Shown piece by piece: positions 8,797-19,812 of a DNA stretch of 64,000 nucleotides (its first letter is position 1; each line of letters begins with the position of its first letter). This stretch comes from Tieghemostelium lacteum. Lineage: Eukaryota; Evosea; Eumycetozoa; Dictyosteliales; Raperosteliaceae. The notes beneath the pieces were generated by a model. It was not told the origin of the DNA. It ran no database searches and saw only the letters and a program-made list of their open reading frames with translations. Location: positions 124,001-188,000 of the forward strand of contig LODT01000037.1 of the NCBI GenBank assembly GCA_001606155.1. Reading direction: 5' to 3'. A program made the translations under genes and the position numbers.

Positions 8797-11172
8797 ATGA
8801 GTGTTAGTAACGAAAGTAATAATGTAAAAACTGTGTTTGCATTAGACACTAGTGCCAGTACAAAAAATGTAAAAAATTATTGGGATCGTGTTGAAAAGAA
8901 ATTTGCAGAGTATAACAAAACAGAGGGTATCATCTATTTGGCATGGGATCGTATAACTCAAGAAGTATCAAGCAGTCACATTACCAAAGAAATTAATCAA
9001 AAAGGTGTTATCAGTGGAGGTGGTACTAAACCAGAGACACTTGCAAAGAAGATTAAAGAAATGAATTTTCAAGGACATTTAGTGTTGATAACTGACGGTG
9101 AGATCGCTTCCGATTTGGTTCAGTTGACTGACAACGAATTGGCAGAATGGAAATTTGAAAGTGTTGATATTGAATTGATTGGTGGTCGTATTGATTTATC
9201 TGTGACTTCACCATTCACAAGACACACTAAATTTACAATTCATTTGAATGGTGAGAAACTGTCTGAAGGAAGATCCAATGTCGTTATAGATTGGGAGAAT
9301 GATTACTCAACTATTGATAATTTTCTTCAAGGTTACGAAGAATTGTATTCTATGGTTGTAACTCAGAATATGGGTAAGAACAACCAGGCTTTGAAGACTA
9401 CTTTACTGAATATTCAAAAGAAACTATTGGCAGAATGTGCAGTGAGGAATAAGGAAGGTGCTGTAGGCACACCTGTATTGCAAGCTTTGCAAAGAGGTGA
9501 TTATGAAGGTGCATTAGCACTAACAAAATCAGCAGCATCTTCAGCAATGTCTAATGGACTGGCTAAGGAAATCTCTGGGAAGATACAAAGCCTTATAACA
9601 GCTTGTACTTCAGTTGGTGTCTATTCATTAGGTCTTTTACAAAGCTCTAGATTCCAAAGAGCTGATCCAACTCTTCAAGTAGAAGTAGAGAAAATTGAAC
9701 AATTAGATACAACCGATGAGAAATGGGAGTGTCCTATATACTATGAAGAAGATATACCTGCTTTGTTGATTTTAGACATCTGGTGTGGCAATCCAATTTT
9801 AGAAGGTGTACCTAAGCCTGCTTTAGACGCTATATTTAATTGTCCACTGTATCTATTAAATTTCCCAGAACTTGTTGCAAAAGTCCAACAAGCTATTGAT
9901 CATCCTATAGGATGTAAATCTATTGCATTAAGAGCTGATGGTCTGTTTGAAGATAGTCCTATGACTAGACAAAGAGTACTAGGTGCTATACCTTTGGGAC
10001 TCGATAAAAGTCATGTAAAATCAGGAGATTGGACTATATCAAGACTCTTTACTGGTGGAAAGATGATTGGTAATATGCAACTTTGGTATGCAGTTTTATA
10101 CTTTATAATCAAACAAAAAGTCAGTTACCTGAATTCCAATGAAGAATTTATGAAATCATTGACTAGACAGTTTAAATACAGATTAGATAACTTTACTTCT
10201 TATATGGGACTTTCAGGAACAGGCGAATACCCTCTGTTGAGAGTACCTGTAAGTCAAGCTATATGGTATTGCGTGGCATCTGGATATCTGTATGCAGAAG
10301 ATGATATTACACAAGACCGTTTCAGAGCATTCCATGCTATTGATAAATACTTTTTAGAAATTTTGGATATGTTAGAGTATCCTTATGATAAAGTATACAC
10401 AAATCATAGATTACAGTTGTTGACAGTATGGAACCATATGATGGCTAATAAATATGGTCATCAACAGACAATGGATGCTATAAGATCACAGTATCAGAAT
10501 TACTTGTATTTGAAGAATTGTAATAAGATTGTGTTCCTTGATGGTTCTTTGGCTGATGGCGGTGTACAACCTTATAAACTTCCAGAGATATTCAATGGAT
10601 TGTCATTAGAGGAACTACTGTATCTCAGTAACCAAGTAAAACCTTCTGTTAAAGCAGGTGATGTTGTATTACCTAGACTATTACCTCTATCAACAGTTAG
10701 AATTCCCACACCAAGTTACAATTATGTCTACAAAAGTGACTATGTCCCATCTGATATTGAAATATGTCCAGGAACATTACGTCCCTATTCTATAGGAAAG
10801 AATAACCTGCCATGGAAAGATGCAGCATCTCAGTATTTTGGCACTCTTAAAGATATTATTTCCCTCAAACGTCACTATATGGCATATATAGAGAGTACTA
10901 AGCAGTACCCTGTGGACAAAGAACAATTCTATTTATATATACAAAATAAGGAATTAAACTCAATTAGACAGAGAAACACACTACCATTGTGTTTGGAAAA
11001 GATGTTTGAAGTCACTGATCAACAATTCAAAAAAGCAATTGAACAAATATCATTACAATTGAATCGACCAGTAGAGGCAAAAGATCTAAGCGAAAGATCA
11101 CAACTCTCATCTAACAGAATTGAAAGATTAAACATTGAAAATCAATGGTTAAAACTAACAAGAAAGAAATAA
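8797..11172 (+). CDS. VWA-domain protein of unknown function
   Basis: Single-exon, 791 residues. Residues about 10-150 form a von Willebrand A fold: FALDTSAST supplies the DxSxS metal-site motif, GGGTKPE a candidate threonine, and LVLITDGE the later aspartate, so the MIDAS looks intact. No signal peptide or membrane segment precedes it, so a cytosolic protein is likely. The remaining 600 residues are a soluble, largely helical, Tyr/Leu-rich region without low complexity and without a domain I recognise. Intact MIDAS residues suggest metal-dependent ligand binding; the partner is unknown. Confidence 0.75.
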   Translation: MSVSNESNNVKTVFALDTSASTKNVKNYWDRVEKKFAEYNKTEGIIYLAWDRITQEVSSSHITKEINQKGVISGGGTKPETLAKKIKEMNFQGHLVLITDGEIASDLVQLTDNELAEWKFESVDIELIGGRIDLSVTSPFTRHTKFTIHLNGEKLSEGRSNVVIDWENDYSTIDNFLQGYEELYSMVVTQNMGKNNQALKTTLLNIQKKLLAECAVRNKEGAVGTPVLQALQRGDYEGALALTKSAASSAMSNGLAKEISGKIQSLITACTSVGVYSLGLLQSSRFQRADPTLQVEVEKIEQLDTTDEKWECPIYYEEDIPALLILDIWCGNPILEGVPKPALDAIFNCPLYLLNFPELVAKVQQAIDHPIGCKSIALRADGLFEDSPMTRQRVLGAIPLGLDKSHVKSGDWTISRLFTGGKMIGNMQLWYAVLYFIIKQKVSYLNSNEEFMKSLTRQFKYRLDNFTSYMGLSGTGEYPLLRVPVSQAIWYCVASGYLYAEDDITQDRFRAFHAIDKYFLEILDMLEYPYDKVYTNHRLQLLTVWNHMMANKYGHQQTMDAIRSQYQNYLYLKNCNKIVFLDGSLADGGVQPYKLPEIFNGLSLEELLYLSNQVKPSVKAGDVVLPRLLPLSTVRIPTPSYNYVYKSDYVPSDIEICPGTLRPYSIGKNNLPWKDAASQYFGTLKDIISLKRHYMAYIESTKQYPVDKEQFYLYIQNKELNSIRQRNTLPLCLEKMFEVTDQQFKKAIEQISLQLNRPVEAKDLSERSQLSSNRIERLNIENQWLKLTRKK

Positions 11173-11219
11173 ATATTTAAAATTTTATTTTTAAAAACTT
11201 GGATAAACTAGAGAATTCT

Positions 11220-11370
11220 CTATGATCGAGTATTATAATTGATTGTGGATGCACTTAGTGTAGTTGAATTTAATAAATCTGATAAAATTGATCTAGCTTT
11301 TGGTTCTCCACTTGGAGAAGTTGTTGAAGAATATTGAATAATATCAATGCTCCCCAACTCCAATCTTTTT
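11220..11370 (-). pseudogene. Possible gene relic or orphan last exon (Ser/Thr-rich)
   Basis: On the minus strand about 49 codons are open to a TAG at 11220-11222. They encode a non-random peptide including TSPSGEPKARSILSDLLN, which looks like the end of a longer protein. Upstream to 11622 I find no convincing partner exon and only AT-rich sequence, so this is either a remnant or the final exon of an unrecognised gene. The rest of the 11173-11622 gap shows nothing else. Confidence 0.3.
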
Positions 11371-11622
11371 TATAAAGATTTACAAATACTTGAATTTTTA
11401 TATTATATATTTTTTATTTCTCAATTAAGTATATGATTGCAAGGTTTTCTTGTGGCAGAATGCCTATAATTATGTTTCTTTACATTTAAAACTACAGCCA
11501 ATTATAATAATTTGATTTCATTTTAAATTTTTGGTAGATGAGTGTGTACACTCTATCCTCCTGCTGAACAATTGGGTTATCATCATCATATAGATTGTAG
11601 CAACTGGATCAACAGAATGAAA

Positions 11623-13086
11623 TTAGTTTATTTTCTTTGAAGATAAAAAGTTTGGATAGAATCCTACAAGACAAGAACTATCATAGGAATAACTGAAATG
11701 GCATTTACCAAAAATAAATCTTTGTAGTGAATGGTTGTATGTCAATTGAATTGGTTCCTTACTTTCTGTATATATAGTCAGATACTTGATTGACAGATTA
11801 TATTCCATTGATTCAAGAAGTTTAATTGGATGAAAACGATAGCAATATACTTTTAATGACTGAATATTACAATGTGGATTCTTGATCATTTCATAAAACT
11901 GTTTCATTCCAATATCAGATTGAATTGAAATTGATAGTTTAGTAACTGATGAGTCATATAGTGACTGATAAAATTTATCAGTGAATTGCGATGCGTTTAA
12001 ATGTCCCAAATTTAATTTAGTGATAGTCTTATTGTATATAAATATTTCATCCAATATCATTCTTAAAATATTACAAAGAGATAAACCATAAGCATCAAAA
12101 GTTAATGACGTAATAGTTTGATTCGATTTTAATAGATCTAAAAGATTATTTACCAAATCTCGATTCTCATTATATACTATGTCCCATTCCGTTGTATTAT
12201 CATTGGGATTTACGACCAACTGTAAATTTTGTAACCGATTGAGAGTTGAAAGAATTGCAATAAATTGCCCTATTGAAATATTACAAAAATGTATTTTCAA
12301 AAATGTTAGATTGGGAAAGCTTTGTATTGTCCAATCTACAAGTTCACTTATTGTAATGTAAATTGATTTAATTGAAGTGTGAACTGGTGATTTAAGTGTA
12401 TATTGCCTCACATCAGTAGGTGCGTAAATAATTTCAAGATTTTCAATACCCAAGAATTCATATTTAATCATTTCATTCAGAACTTTACCCGCCTCTCTAG
12501 GTAAACTGATTGCTATGGTTTTTAATGATGGGAATTTAGAACGGTCATTCAGATAGATTTCACCTGCAATTCGAAGAAATAAGTAGAGGAAATCAAGTGA
12601 TTCTTCAACAGTACTGAACCAAATTCGTTGTAAATGTGGATAATCAGAGAGATTTTCAATTAGTTCTCTAACTTGATATTCACTTGAACAATAAACCAAT
12701 TCAAATAAAATTGAATAAATTCTTTTGCTTTCATTGTCAATTTCTATGGTTTGTGTTGATTGATTTATCTTTGGTATTTCTTTACCCTTTTTTAATATCT
12801 GATTCAAATATTTAAAAATGGGAAAAGGAGGATAAGAAAACCAACGAAAGTCATAATTAGGGTAAAGACTTTTTGTAAAGATATTCTGGTGAACTATGTT
12901 AAACCATCTTTTACAAACAAAACCTAAACTTTTTTTAGCCCATTTATCTATAACTTTCATCTGAACAACCTGATACTCTTCAGGAAATTTCCAAGTATGT
13001 GATACATGCGCATCAAATGATATTGGTGACATTGATAATTTTATGATTTTGTTTTCTATTAAATGTGGTAACTTATAAGTCTCCAT
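11623..13086 (-). CDS. F-box/LRR-like dictyostelid protein
   Basis: Single-exon, 487 residues. An F-box-like N-terminus (LPHLIENKIIKLS and SLGFVCKRWFNIVHQ) is followed by irregular leucine-rich repeats such as FPNLTFLKIHFCNIS and LNRLQNLQL. This is the build of lineage-expanded dictyostelid F-box proteins, which may serve as substrate receptors of SCF ubiquitin ligases. Sequence drift is high, so the substrate cannot be guessed. It is intact and ends in a normal stop. Confidence 0.7.
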   Translation of the reverse strand: METYKLPHLIENKIIKLSMSPISFDAHVSHTWKFPEEYQVVQMKVIDKWAKKSLGFVCKRWFNIVHQNIFTKSLYPNYDFRWFSYPPFPIFKYLNQILKKGKEIPKINQSTQTIEIDNESKRIYSILFELVYCSSEYQVRELIENLSDYPHLQRIWFSTVEESLDFLYLFLRIAGEIYLNDRSKFPSLKTIAISLPREAGKVLNEMIKYEFLGIENLEIIYAPTDVRQYTLKSPVHTSIKSIYITISELVDWTIQSFPNLTFLKIHFCNISIGQFIAILSTLNRLQNLQLVVNPNDNTTEWDIVYNENRDLVNNLLDLLKSNQTITSLTFDAYGLSLCNILRMILDEIFIYNKTITKLNLGHLNASQFTDKFYQSLYDSSVTKLSISIQSDIGMKQFYEMIKNPHCNIQSLKVYCYRFHPIKLLESMEYNLSIKYLTIYTESKEPIQLTYNHSLQRFIFGKCHFSYSYDSSCLVGFYPNFLSSKKIN

Positions 13087-13516
13087 TTGATTTTATATTG
13101 TTAACAAGTCGAAAAATTTAATATGAGGCAACTATCCTTAAGACATTTAAAAAGTTGGGTATTGTAAAATGAGTGAATTTGAAAAATTAAAATTGTATTT
13201 ATTATGAAAAAATTGTTGCTCACATGTGAAAATATAAAATAAAATAATGCTATTAATATCACTTATCTCAATCAACTTCAATTTTTAATTCTGAATATTT
13301 TGATTTTTTAAAATTTTAAAAAATGAGATTTACAAGTTTTATAGGTATTTGTATATTTATAGAATGACAAGGTTTGATCATTAAATTCTGTTTCCATTTT
13401 AATTAATATCAATAATCTTTAATATTAGTGAAAGCATTTTGCTAATTAATATAATAAGGCATTTAATATACTGTAAACAGTTATTAAAAATATTTCTCAG
13501 CTCCTTTAAATTTAGT
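13087..13516. other. Intergenic, nothing recognised
   Basis: AT-rich spacer between the F-box/LRR-like gene and the Crinkler-like relic. Short ORFs here are made of AT-rich codons and show no domain signal. Confidence 0.5.
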
Positions 13517-15200
13517 TTAATTTGGTGAGCTAAAATAATGCAATAGTAGTCTAATATTGGGGCCAAAGAATTGGTGGGTAGTATGATCAACAACCACCAT
13601 AGATTCGTAGAGATCTTCTTTGACTATTCCTGAATCTATGTTGGCAAAAATTACTAAGAAAACATTTTCAAGGAGCAAATCAGAAATTACACCTAAATTT
13701 ATACCAGTTTTGATAGCCTTTATAGTCTTGATATATTCTATCTCAGCTAAATTTCCTTTTAATTTTCCTTCAAATTTCGATTTTGCTTGACCAGCAATCA
13801 TAACATTTCCATTGAATATAAACAAATCAAATGCAGCCCCTGTAGCATTTAAATAGACTTTTTCTCTATCAATATTCTCTTTTCTAAAATAGAAAAGTTG
13901 TTGGTTTTCCTACTTCGACCTGTATGTGTTCTAATACCTCAAGCAAATTCAGTTGTCGTGAGGGATATTTCTTTTTATATACACGTAATAGGTAATCCCA
14001 TGGTGCAGTTAATTTATAGTGATAGGCAATGATCCTCAAACAAAATGATGTAACTATTCCTACTCTTAATTCATCCGATTCTTGGAATGGAGTACCATTG
14101 CCATACGATACATATAGCTCTTTATAGTTCGGGTATCCAATCTTTTTTGATTCTAAAATTTTAGGATATTCAACCAAAACTCTGGTTTTTCCAATACCTG
14201 GGGATCCAGCAGCTACTAATATAGGATGAATTTTCTGATCTGTTTCTGATCTATTTTTAAATCTTTTTTCAGTTTCTTGACATAATATATCCATTGTTTC
14301 TTTTCTTCCCTCAAGAGGAAAATCTTTTCCATAGGTGGCTATTATCTATAAAGATAGGTTAATATTGTGTTGAATTTCCTGGTACAAACAAATATTTACA
14401 TTATGTGATTTAAAGAAGTTTTGATCACATTTATCTACTAAATGTTTTAATATATCACTGTATTCTAATTATTTCAATTTATTAATACTATCAGCTTTAT
14501 ACTATTCAAAAAAATCTACCTTCCTCAACTTGATGTCCTTGTGTACCTATTGTATAGTTGAATGTCAACATTGTTTAAATTGTGTTGATGTTTATGTTAC
14601 AAAATATATATATATATTAGTATAAATGAACAAAAGGTGTTTAGATTAGTGATAGCTGTTTATTTTACATACCACTAGTGGTTGGGTTGAACTTTAAATA
14701 TATTTCAAAAGCTGAATCAGCAGAAACTTTAATTTTTGTTAACGCTTCCTCTAAATTGTCTTTTTTTAGAACTACCCATCTCCCTTTAATATTATTATCA
14801 CGAATATGTTTAATATCAGATTCAGGTATTCCTATTACCTTACACCATTTTTGAACAGATTCATTGTTCCAATGTTCTTTTGGTATATCAATATCATTAA
14901 AACTTGTTGGTTGTGTATTATTATGTTTGAAAAAACTATATAAAAAAAAAAGTGTAAATTAGTGTTTACCAAGTTCAACCAAGTTGTACAATTGTTCATT
15001 GGCTTTTCTTAATTTTTTCATTTCCTCTGGATCCCAAAAGCCAAGACTTTCTCTATATTTTCTTTATGAATGATCGTGGAACACGCTCTATTGAGTTACT
15101 GACCTTAAAAAACTAGATCCATTTCTTGATATTTAACTTGAAAATTCAATTTTAAAATTTTTCTAGTTAATCCTTTTGGTAATACTTTTTTAAAAACTAG
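13517..15200 (-). pseudogene. Crinkler-like NTPase locus with SAM module, degraded
   Basis: Reading on the minus strand, separate pieces lie in the order expected for a Crinkler (CRN)-type protein. They are a header-like piece near 15190-15110 (LTRKILKLNF), a piece with FWDPEEMKKL near 15075-14960, a SAM domain at 14935-14673, and an NTPase piece at about 14340-13884 with FPLEGR and a P-loop (AAGSPGIGKTR). A C-terminal piece at 13825-13517 has a GQAKSK patch and a closing FFGPNIRLLL. CRN proteins are inter-organism conflict effectors with a P-loop NTPase. The locus looks broken in a few places, though some gaps may be introns, and no convincing start is seen. The high similarity of its SAM part to the 40 kb gene suggests it is not very old. 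The family call is by motif. Confidence 0.5.
14526..14935 (-). repeat. SAM cassette, copy 1 (pairs with 40636-41003)
   Basis: The SAM exon (14935-14673), the following intron with its GTATGT donor, and the beginning of the next exon (around CAATAGGTACACAAGG) resemble plus-strand 40636-41003 very closely. Long stretches are identical, for instance the segment encoding DIKHIRDNNIKG. By eye the exon parts match at close to nine bases in ten, and the similarity continues through the intron. Confidence 0.85.
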
Positions 15201-15242
15201 AGAAAATACAGTAGGTTATTTGAAATTCTAAAGAGTATTCAT

Positions 15243-18043
15243 TTATTTAGATAACCATTGTTTAAGATCATTGTTGAAGGTATTGAACCATTTAGTGTTT
15301 ACAGTAATCTTTTCAAGATCTTGTTTGATGGCTCTTTCACAGACTGCAACTGGATTCTTGACAAAGAATTGCTCAATGTGTTGGTATTGTTCTGGAGAGG
15401 CTTTATATGGGAGAGCATAAGCAATCATACGTGCAAACAATAGAGTTTGACTAAAGGTTTCATTAATGGATTTAAAGTTTGTTTCCAAATAGGTCCAAGC
15501 AGATGGTTGTGCTTTAATTGGAATACCAGTCCATACAATATAGGTATCTTGCATTCTTACATCTTTAGAGAGAGAGAATGACAATGCCTTCTCAACTAAA
15601 ATAGCATGTTGACTGCCTGCCAATACACCTAAATAGGTATTTCTTTCAGCTGCAATATTAGTCTTGAGATATTGTTCAATAATAACAGCTTGTTCAGCTT
15701 CACCACCATGTCTGATAACACTTGCAAATACATAGCTTCTCATATCACTTGGTAATGAATTTGGATCAGATTTGAATTGTTCAAATCTCTTTCTACATTC
15801 AGCCAAAACTTCAGGTTCACCTAGTTGACCCAATTTGACAATGATTCTTTCTCTGAGAAGAGTGTTGGTAGATGACTCACCTTGAACTGGAACAAATCCA
15901 ATCTTTTGATAGACTGGTTTATAGAGTTTAATCTGTAATTCGTCCAATTTTGAAGCATATTCTTGGTCATATATCAAACTGCTCAACAGACCCAACTGAG
16001 AGACAATTTGGTCCCAAATAGCAGACTCATTTTCATTGACATAGGCACTAACTAAATCCATGTAGACACCAATCTTGACGACACCAGCTTTACATAATTG
16101 GAAGGTATCAGAAAGTAGACCTAGTCTATCAGTGGCTGGTAATTCCAATGATTTGATCTTTGGTACCAATCTAGAGATAATAGAACCATCATATTCAATA
16201 CGATAGTAACCAGCTTGACCATAGTTTGGTTTGATCCAAGATTGTTCTGTGAAATTTGGAATCTCTAAAGTTCCTTGTTTCTTGTCTAATACATAATCAA
16301 TTGGACCTTGGTCAGTTTGAACTTTAATGAAACAACTCCAAATTGGATCAGTTGGATTCTCAACACCACTGAGACGGAATTGTCTTTGAGTGAGTTCAAA
16401 TACACCTGGTTTCTGAGTTGACTGAATCTTGATTACTGGATATCCTGGTTTCTTGGTAAAGTTATCAATAAACTCATTTACATTGACACCAGTCTTCAAT
16501 GAGATACTTTCCCATAGATCTTCAGTTTTGGTATTTCCATAACTGTGCTTGTTGAGGTAGTGTGATAGACCTTGTCTGAATTTATCACCGAAACGTGATT
16601 CCAACATTCTAATGATACATGATCCCTTATTGTAGGAAATGGCATCAAAAATCTCATTAATTTGTGAACTTGAACGTACTGGTACTTCAACTGGATGAGT
16701 GTTATCAAGTGAATCTAAATTCAAAGCACCATTGCCATAGGCATCTAAAAAGTCCATCCATACATTCCATTCTGGGAAGAGTTTATCAGTTACGAGGTAT
16801 CCCATAAAGGTAGCAAAACCTTCATTTAACCACAATTGTGACCACCAAGTTGGTGATACTAAATTACCAAAATATTGATGAGCCAATTCGTGACCAATGA
16901 CATTGGCAATTCTTTGTTTGGTACGAGTTGTAGTCTTATCAGAGGTCAACAAGATAACCTCTCTGTAGGTAATCAAACCCCAATTCTCCATAGCACCAAA
17001 TGCAAAATCTGGAATAGCAATATGATCACATTTCTTTAATGGGAATGGAATTTCAAAGTAATCAATAAAGAATGATAATGCTCTAGTTGCAACATCTAAT
17101 GCAAAGTCACCTTTCTCCTCTTTACCAATAACTTGATAGACTCTAACTCTAATACCTTCTTTAGTTTTACTCTCAACATAGGTAAATTCACCAACAACAA
17201 ATGCAACTAAATAAGTTGACATTACAGGTGTTTTATCAAATCTACATAAGTGAAGATCAATAAGTTAATATCTAATTTGGAATTGATTTTGTTTTTTTTT
17301 TTTTGACATTTTTTACATAAAAAAATCAAGAAGATTACAAAGAAAAGTTTAGAGAACAGAAAGAATACATACGTAACAGTTTTAGTACCATCCTTGTTAT
17401 CAACAGATGAGATATCTTCCATATTGGAGAGAGCTTCAAGATTTGATTTAATGGTTAATTTGATATTGAAAACAGCTTTGAGAGCTGGTTCATCCATAGA
17501 TGGAGCAATTCTACGGAAATCAGTAGCTTCACATTGAGTAGTGGCAATATAACGTTCTTCACCGTTAAAAGTGTATTTTGAACGATAGAAACCTTTTAGT
17601 TTATCATTGAGTGTACCAGTGTATTTGATGGAAAGAACTTGGTCTTTACCAACAGTGACCTCTTTATCAAAAGTTAGAATGGCAACTTCTTCAGGTTCAT
17701 AATACTCAATAGTAGCTTGTTGTCCTTGAATGGTGGCACTGTGTAACTTCAATTCAATGGAATGAATAACTAATACCTTTGAGGCTTTGACAACATCCAA
17801 ATGGATATCAACTAGACCTTCAAATGTGAATTTAACAAGATCTGGTGTCAAATGAAGATCATATACTTTTGGTACAATGTTCTCTGGCAAAATCAATCTG
17901 TCATCTTTATCTACTAAATACTTTTGATCTGTGCCTGTCATCTTTTTACTATCTAAATGTGACACAAATCGAAATAAATTTGGTGAGTATATATAATTTA
18001 TAAATAAAATAATGCTCAAAACTATAACTTTTCGAACATTCAT
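15243..18043 (-). CDS. psaA: Puromycin-sensitive-type M1 aminopeptidase
   Basis: Exon 1 is 18043-17373, the intron 17372-17242 (GTATGT..GTAG), exon 2 17241-15243, giving about 889 residues; the join restores TVTFDKTPVMSTYLVAF, as in the family. The exopeptidase motif GAMENWG (about 306-312) and the zinc site HELAH (341-345) with the distal Glu in LWLNEGFA (364) are present, so it should be active in trimming N-terminal residues from peptides in the cytosol. A hydrophobic N-terminus precedes a second Met at 35 (KKMTGTDQ), an arrangement also seen in mammalian PSA, so a shorter cytosolic form is possible. The usual RRxFPCWDEP motif reads RRIAPSMDEP here. Length and order match the family. The symbol follows dictyostelid usage for this orthologue. 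Confidence 0.92.
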
Positions 18044-18507
18044 TATAAATTTTTGATTGTTTTGAACTTACTCTCAAAATTAAATTAAAAAAAAAAAAAT
18101 TAAAAAAAAAAAAAATCATATAAAATCCTTTTAGTCAACCTTTATTCCATTAATGTGTAATTTGTCCAAATTGTATGCATACACTTCAATACTTTTAATT
18201 AAATCAACATAAATTTGTTTCAAGTTTAAAATAGGTAATTAAATTTTACTAGTTAATATTAAAAGAAGTTGGTATATACCGTTTAGGGTTTTATAAATCA
18301 TCAAATGAATAAATATTGCAATTGTTGTTTGATTCATAGAAAATTTTCCATTTTACAAATTTTCAAATCAGGATTTTTTTCATTCCTTAATCCTCTTTTA
18401 TACAATAATAACCCCTCCCCACTCGGAAGAGATTTTTTATTAATTTATTTTTTTTTTAAAATTAAAAACTTGAGGATTCATAGGAGTAGAGGATTAATAG
18501 GAGGAGA
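18044..18507. promoter_or_regulatory. Divergent promoter region with a C-rich box
   Basis: This separates the aminopeptidase (minus) from the membrane-protein gene (plus). A-tracts lie near 18087-18115. A C-rich box, ACCCCTCCCCACTCGG (about 18410-18425), stands out from the AT-rich flank about 90 bases before the ATG at 18508. An ORF crossing it lacks protein-like composition. Confidence 0.4.
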
Positions 18508-19574
18508 ATGGCAATATTTAAATCCTTTCAAACTGTACTTATATTTGTTGTAATTCCTTTAATATTTTTAGTTGTCAATAATGTATGTTATTTGCAGAAA
18601 TTATTTTAATGAGTGTATACAATGCAGAATTTTATGATTAATTAAAATTTTAAATGTTAGAAAATAACTTTGACAACAGCATTGGACCTCATAGTATGGT
18701 ATTTAGCAATTAGTTTTGGTGTATTTATATTCAAAACTCCCTATAGGTTATATTGGGCAGTTAAAGACAAAATTCAATTTCTAAAGGACAGAAAAGAGTT
18801 TATGGACAAGGACAGCTATGATGTTAAATATCAAGAATTATACATGTTGGAATGGAAGTAAGTACCAGTTAGAGAGTTGGATAGAATTGGAAAATATCTA
18901 ATTTAATATATAATTTTAGGATGTTTTTAGTTTCAATTTTCTCACCAATTTTAGCATTGTTTGCATGGTATGGATTAGAGGTATTTTGTAGGGCTTATAC
19001 CTTGGATTCACTAAGTCAACTACTGCATCCTTATTATATCATCGTTGCAGGTGTTGTGACTAGTTACCAACCAATTTCACATTTTTTGGAAAACGTTTCT
19101 AATAGAATAAATGGTGTATATTTAGAAGGAAATCAATATGTTGGGAATAATGATTTTAGATTGTCAAATTCTGGAAGTAGAATTTTGAAAGGTTACAAGT
19201 CTCCTAATAGAGACAGATCAGATAGCACTTCATCATCACCTCCTCTACATATTGATGAAAATCTCTTAAAGAATTTTGTAACCAATCAGACTAAACAATC
19301 AGAGACTCTTGTAAATACAGAATTGGTTCAAATTCGTCATGAGTTTGCTAACCATTTAAAAGCACTCAATAATGATTTAGCATTGTTGAAACGTGATGTC
19401 AGAGATTACATCAAAAAGAAGGATAAAGAAAACGTCAGTACTGAAGAGAGAATCTTACAACTTGAAAATCAAATTGAACTCTTTCAAATGGTTTTAGAGA
19501 AGGATAAAGAGAAATCACAAACTCTGTTTGGTCTTTTAAAATCACCATATAAAATATTACAATTTCAAAAATAG
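18508..19574 (+). CDS. Small multi-pass membrane protein with coiled coil (three exons)
   Basis: Exons 18508-18582, 18661-18857 and 18920-19574 join in phase (introns GTATGT..TTAG and GTAAGT..TTTAG) for about 308 residues. The first exon encodes a hydrophobic segment (VLIFVVIPLIFLVV). Exon 2 adds another (LIVWYLAISFGVFIF) followed by a basic amphipathic stretch, and exon 3 opens with FLVSIFSPILALFAWYGLEV. The last 100 residues are a charged coiled coil. I do not recognise the family; an organelle membrane protein is inferred. The tiny first exon rests on splice signals, phase and hydrophobicity, so the start is the least certain part. Confidence 0.6.
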
Positions 19575-19812
19575 TGTATATAAATTTAATATTCTAGAAG
19601 TACAATGTACAAAATAGTCATCAAATATATGTTATAGGAAATATATATATAAATCAAGAATATTCATTCATGTAAATAAATTAAATATATCAAAAATGTC
19701 TATTTTCATTGAAAATATCTGAAAAAACCCAAAACTCAAAAAAGGATTTTTTTTTTTTTTTTTTTTTATTATTTTATTTATTTTGAAATCAATATATTTA
19801 ATTTTCTAGAAA
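19575..19812. other. Short intergenic with T-tract
   Basis: AT-rich spacer with a long T-run at about 19749-19767. It holds the 3' flank of the membrane-protein gene and the promoter of the SH3 gene. Confidence 0.5.

Noticed and set aside
13399-13593. Minus-strand 64-codon ORF
   Set aside because: Ile/Leu-rich chance frame overlapping the end of the Crinkler-like relic in another frame.
18305-18553. 82-codon plus-strand ORF before the membrane-protein gene
   Set aside because: Composition of AT-rich spacer; conflicts with the better-supported spliced exon at 18508-18582 in another frame.
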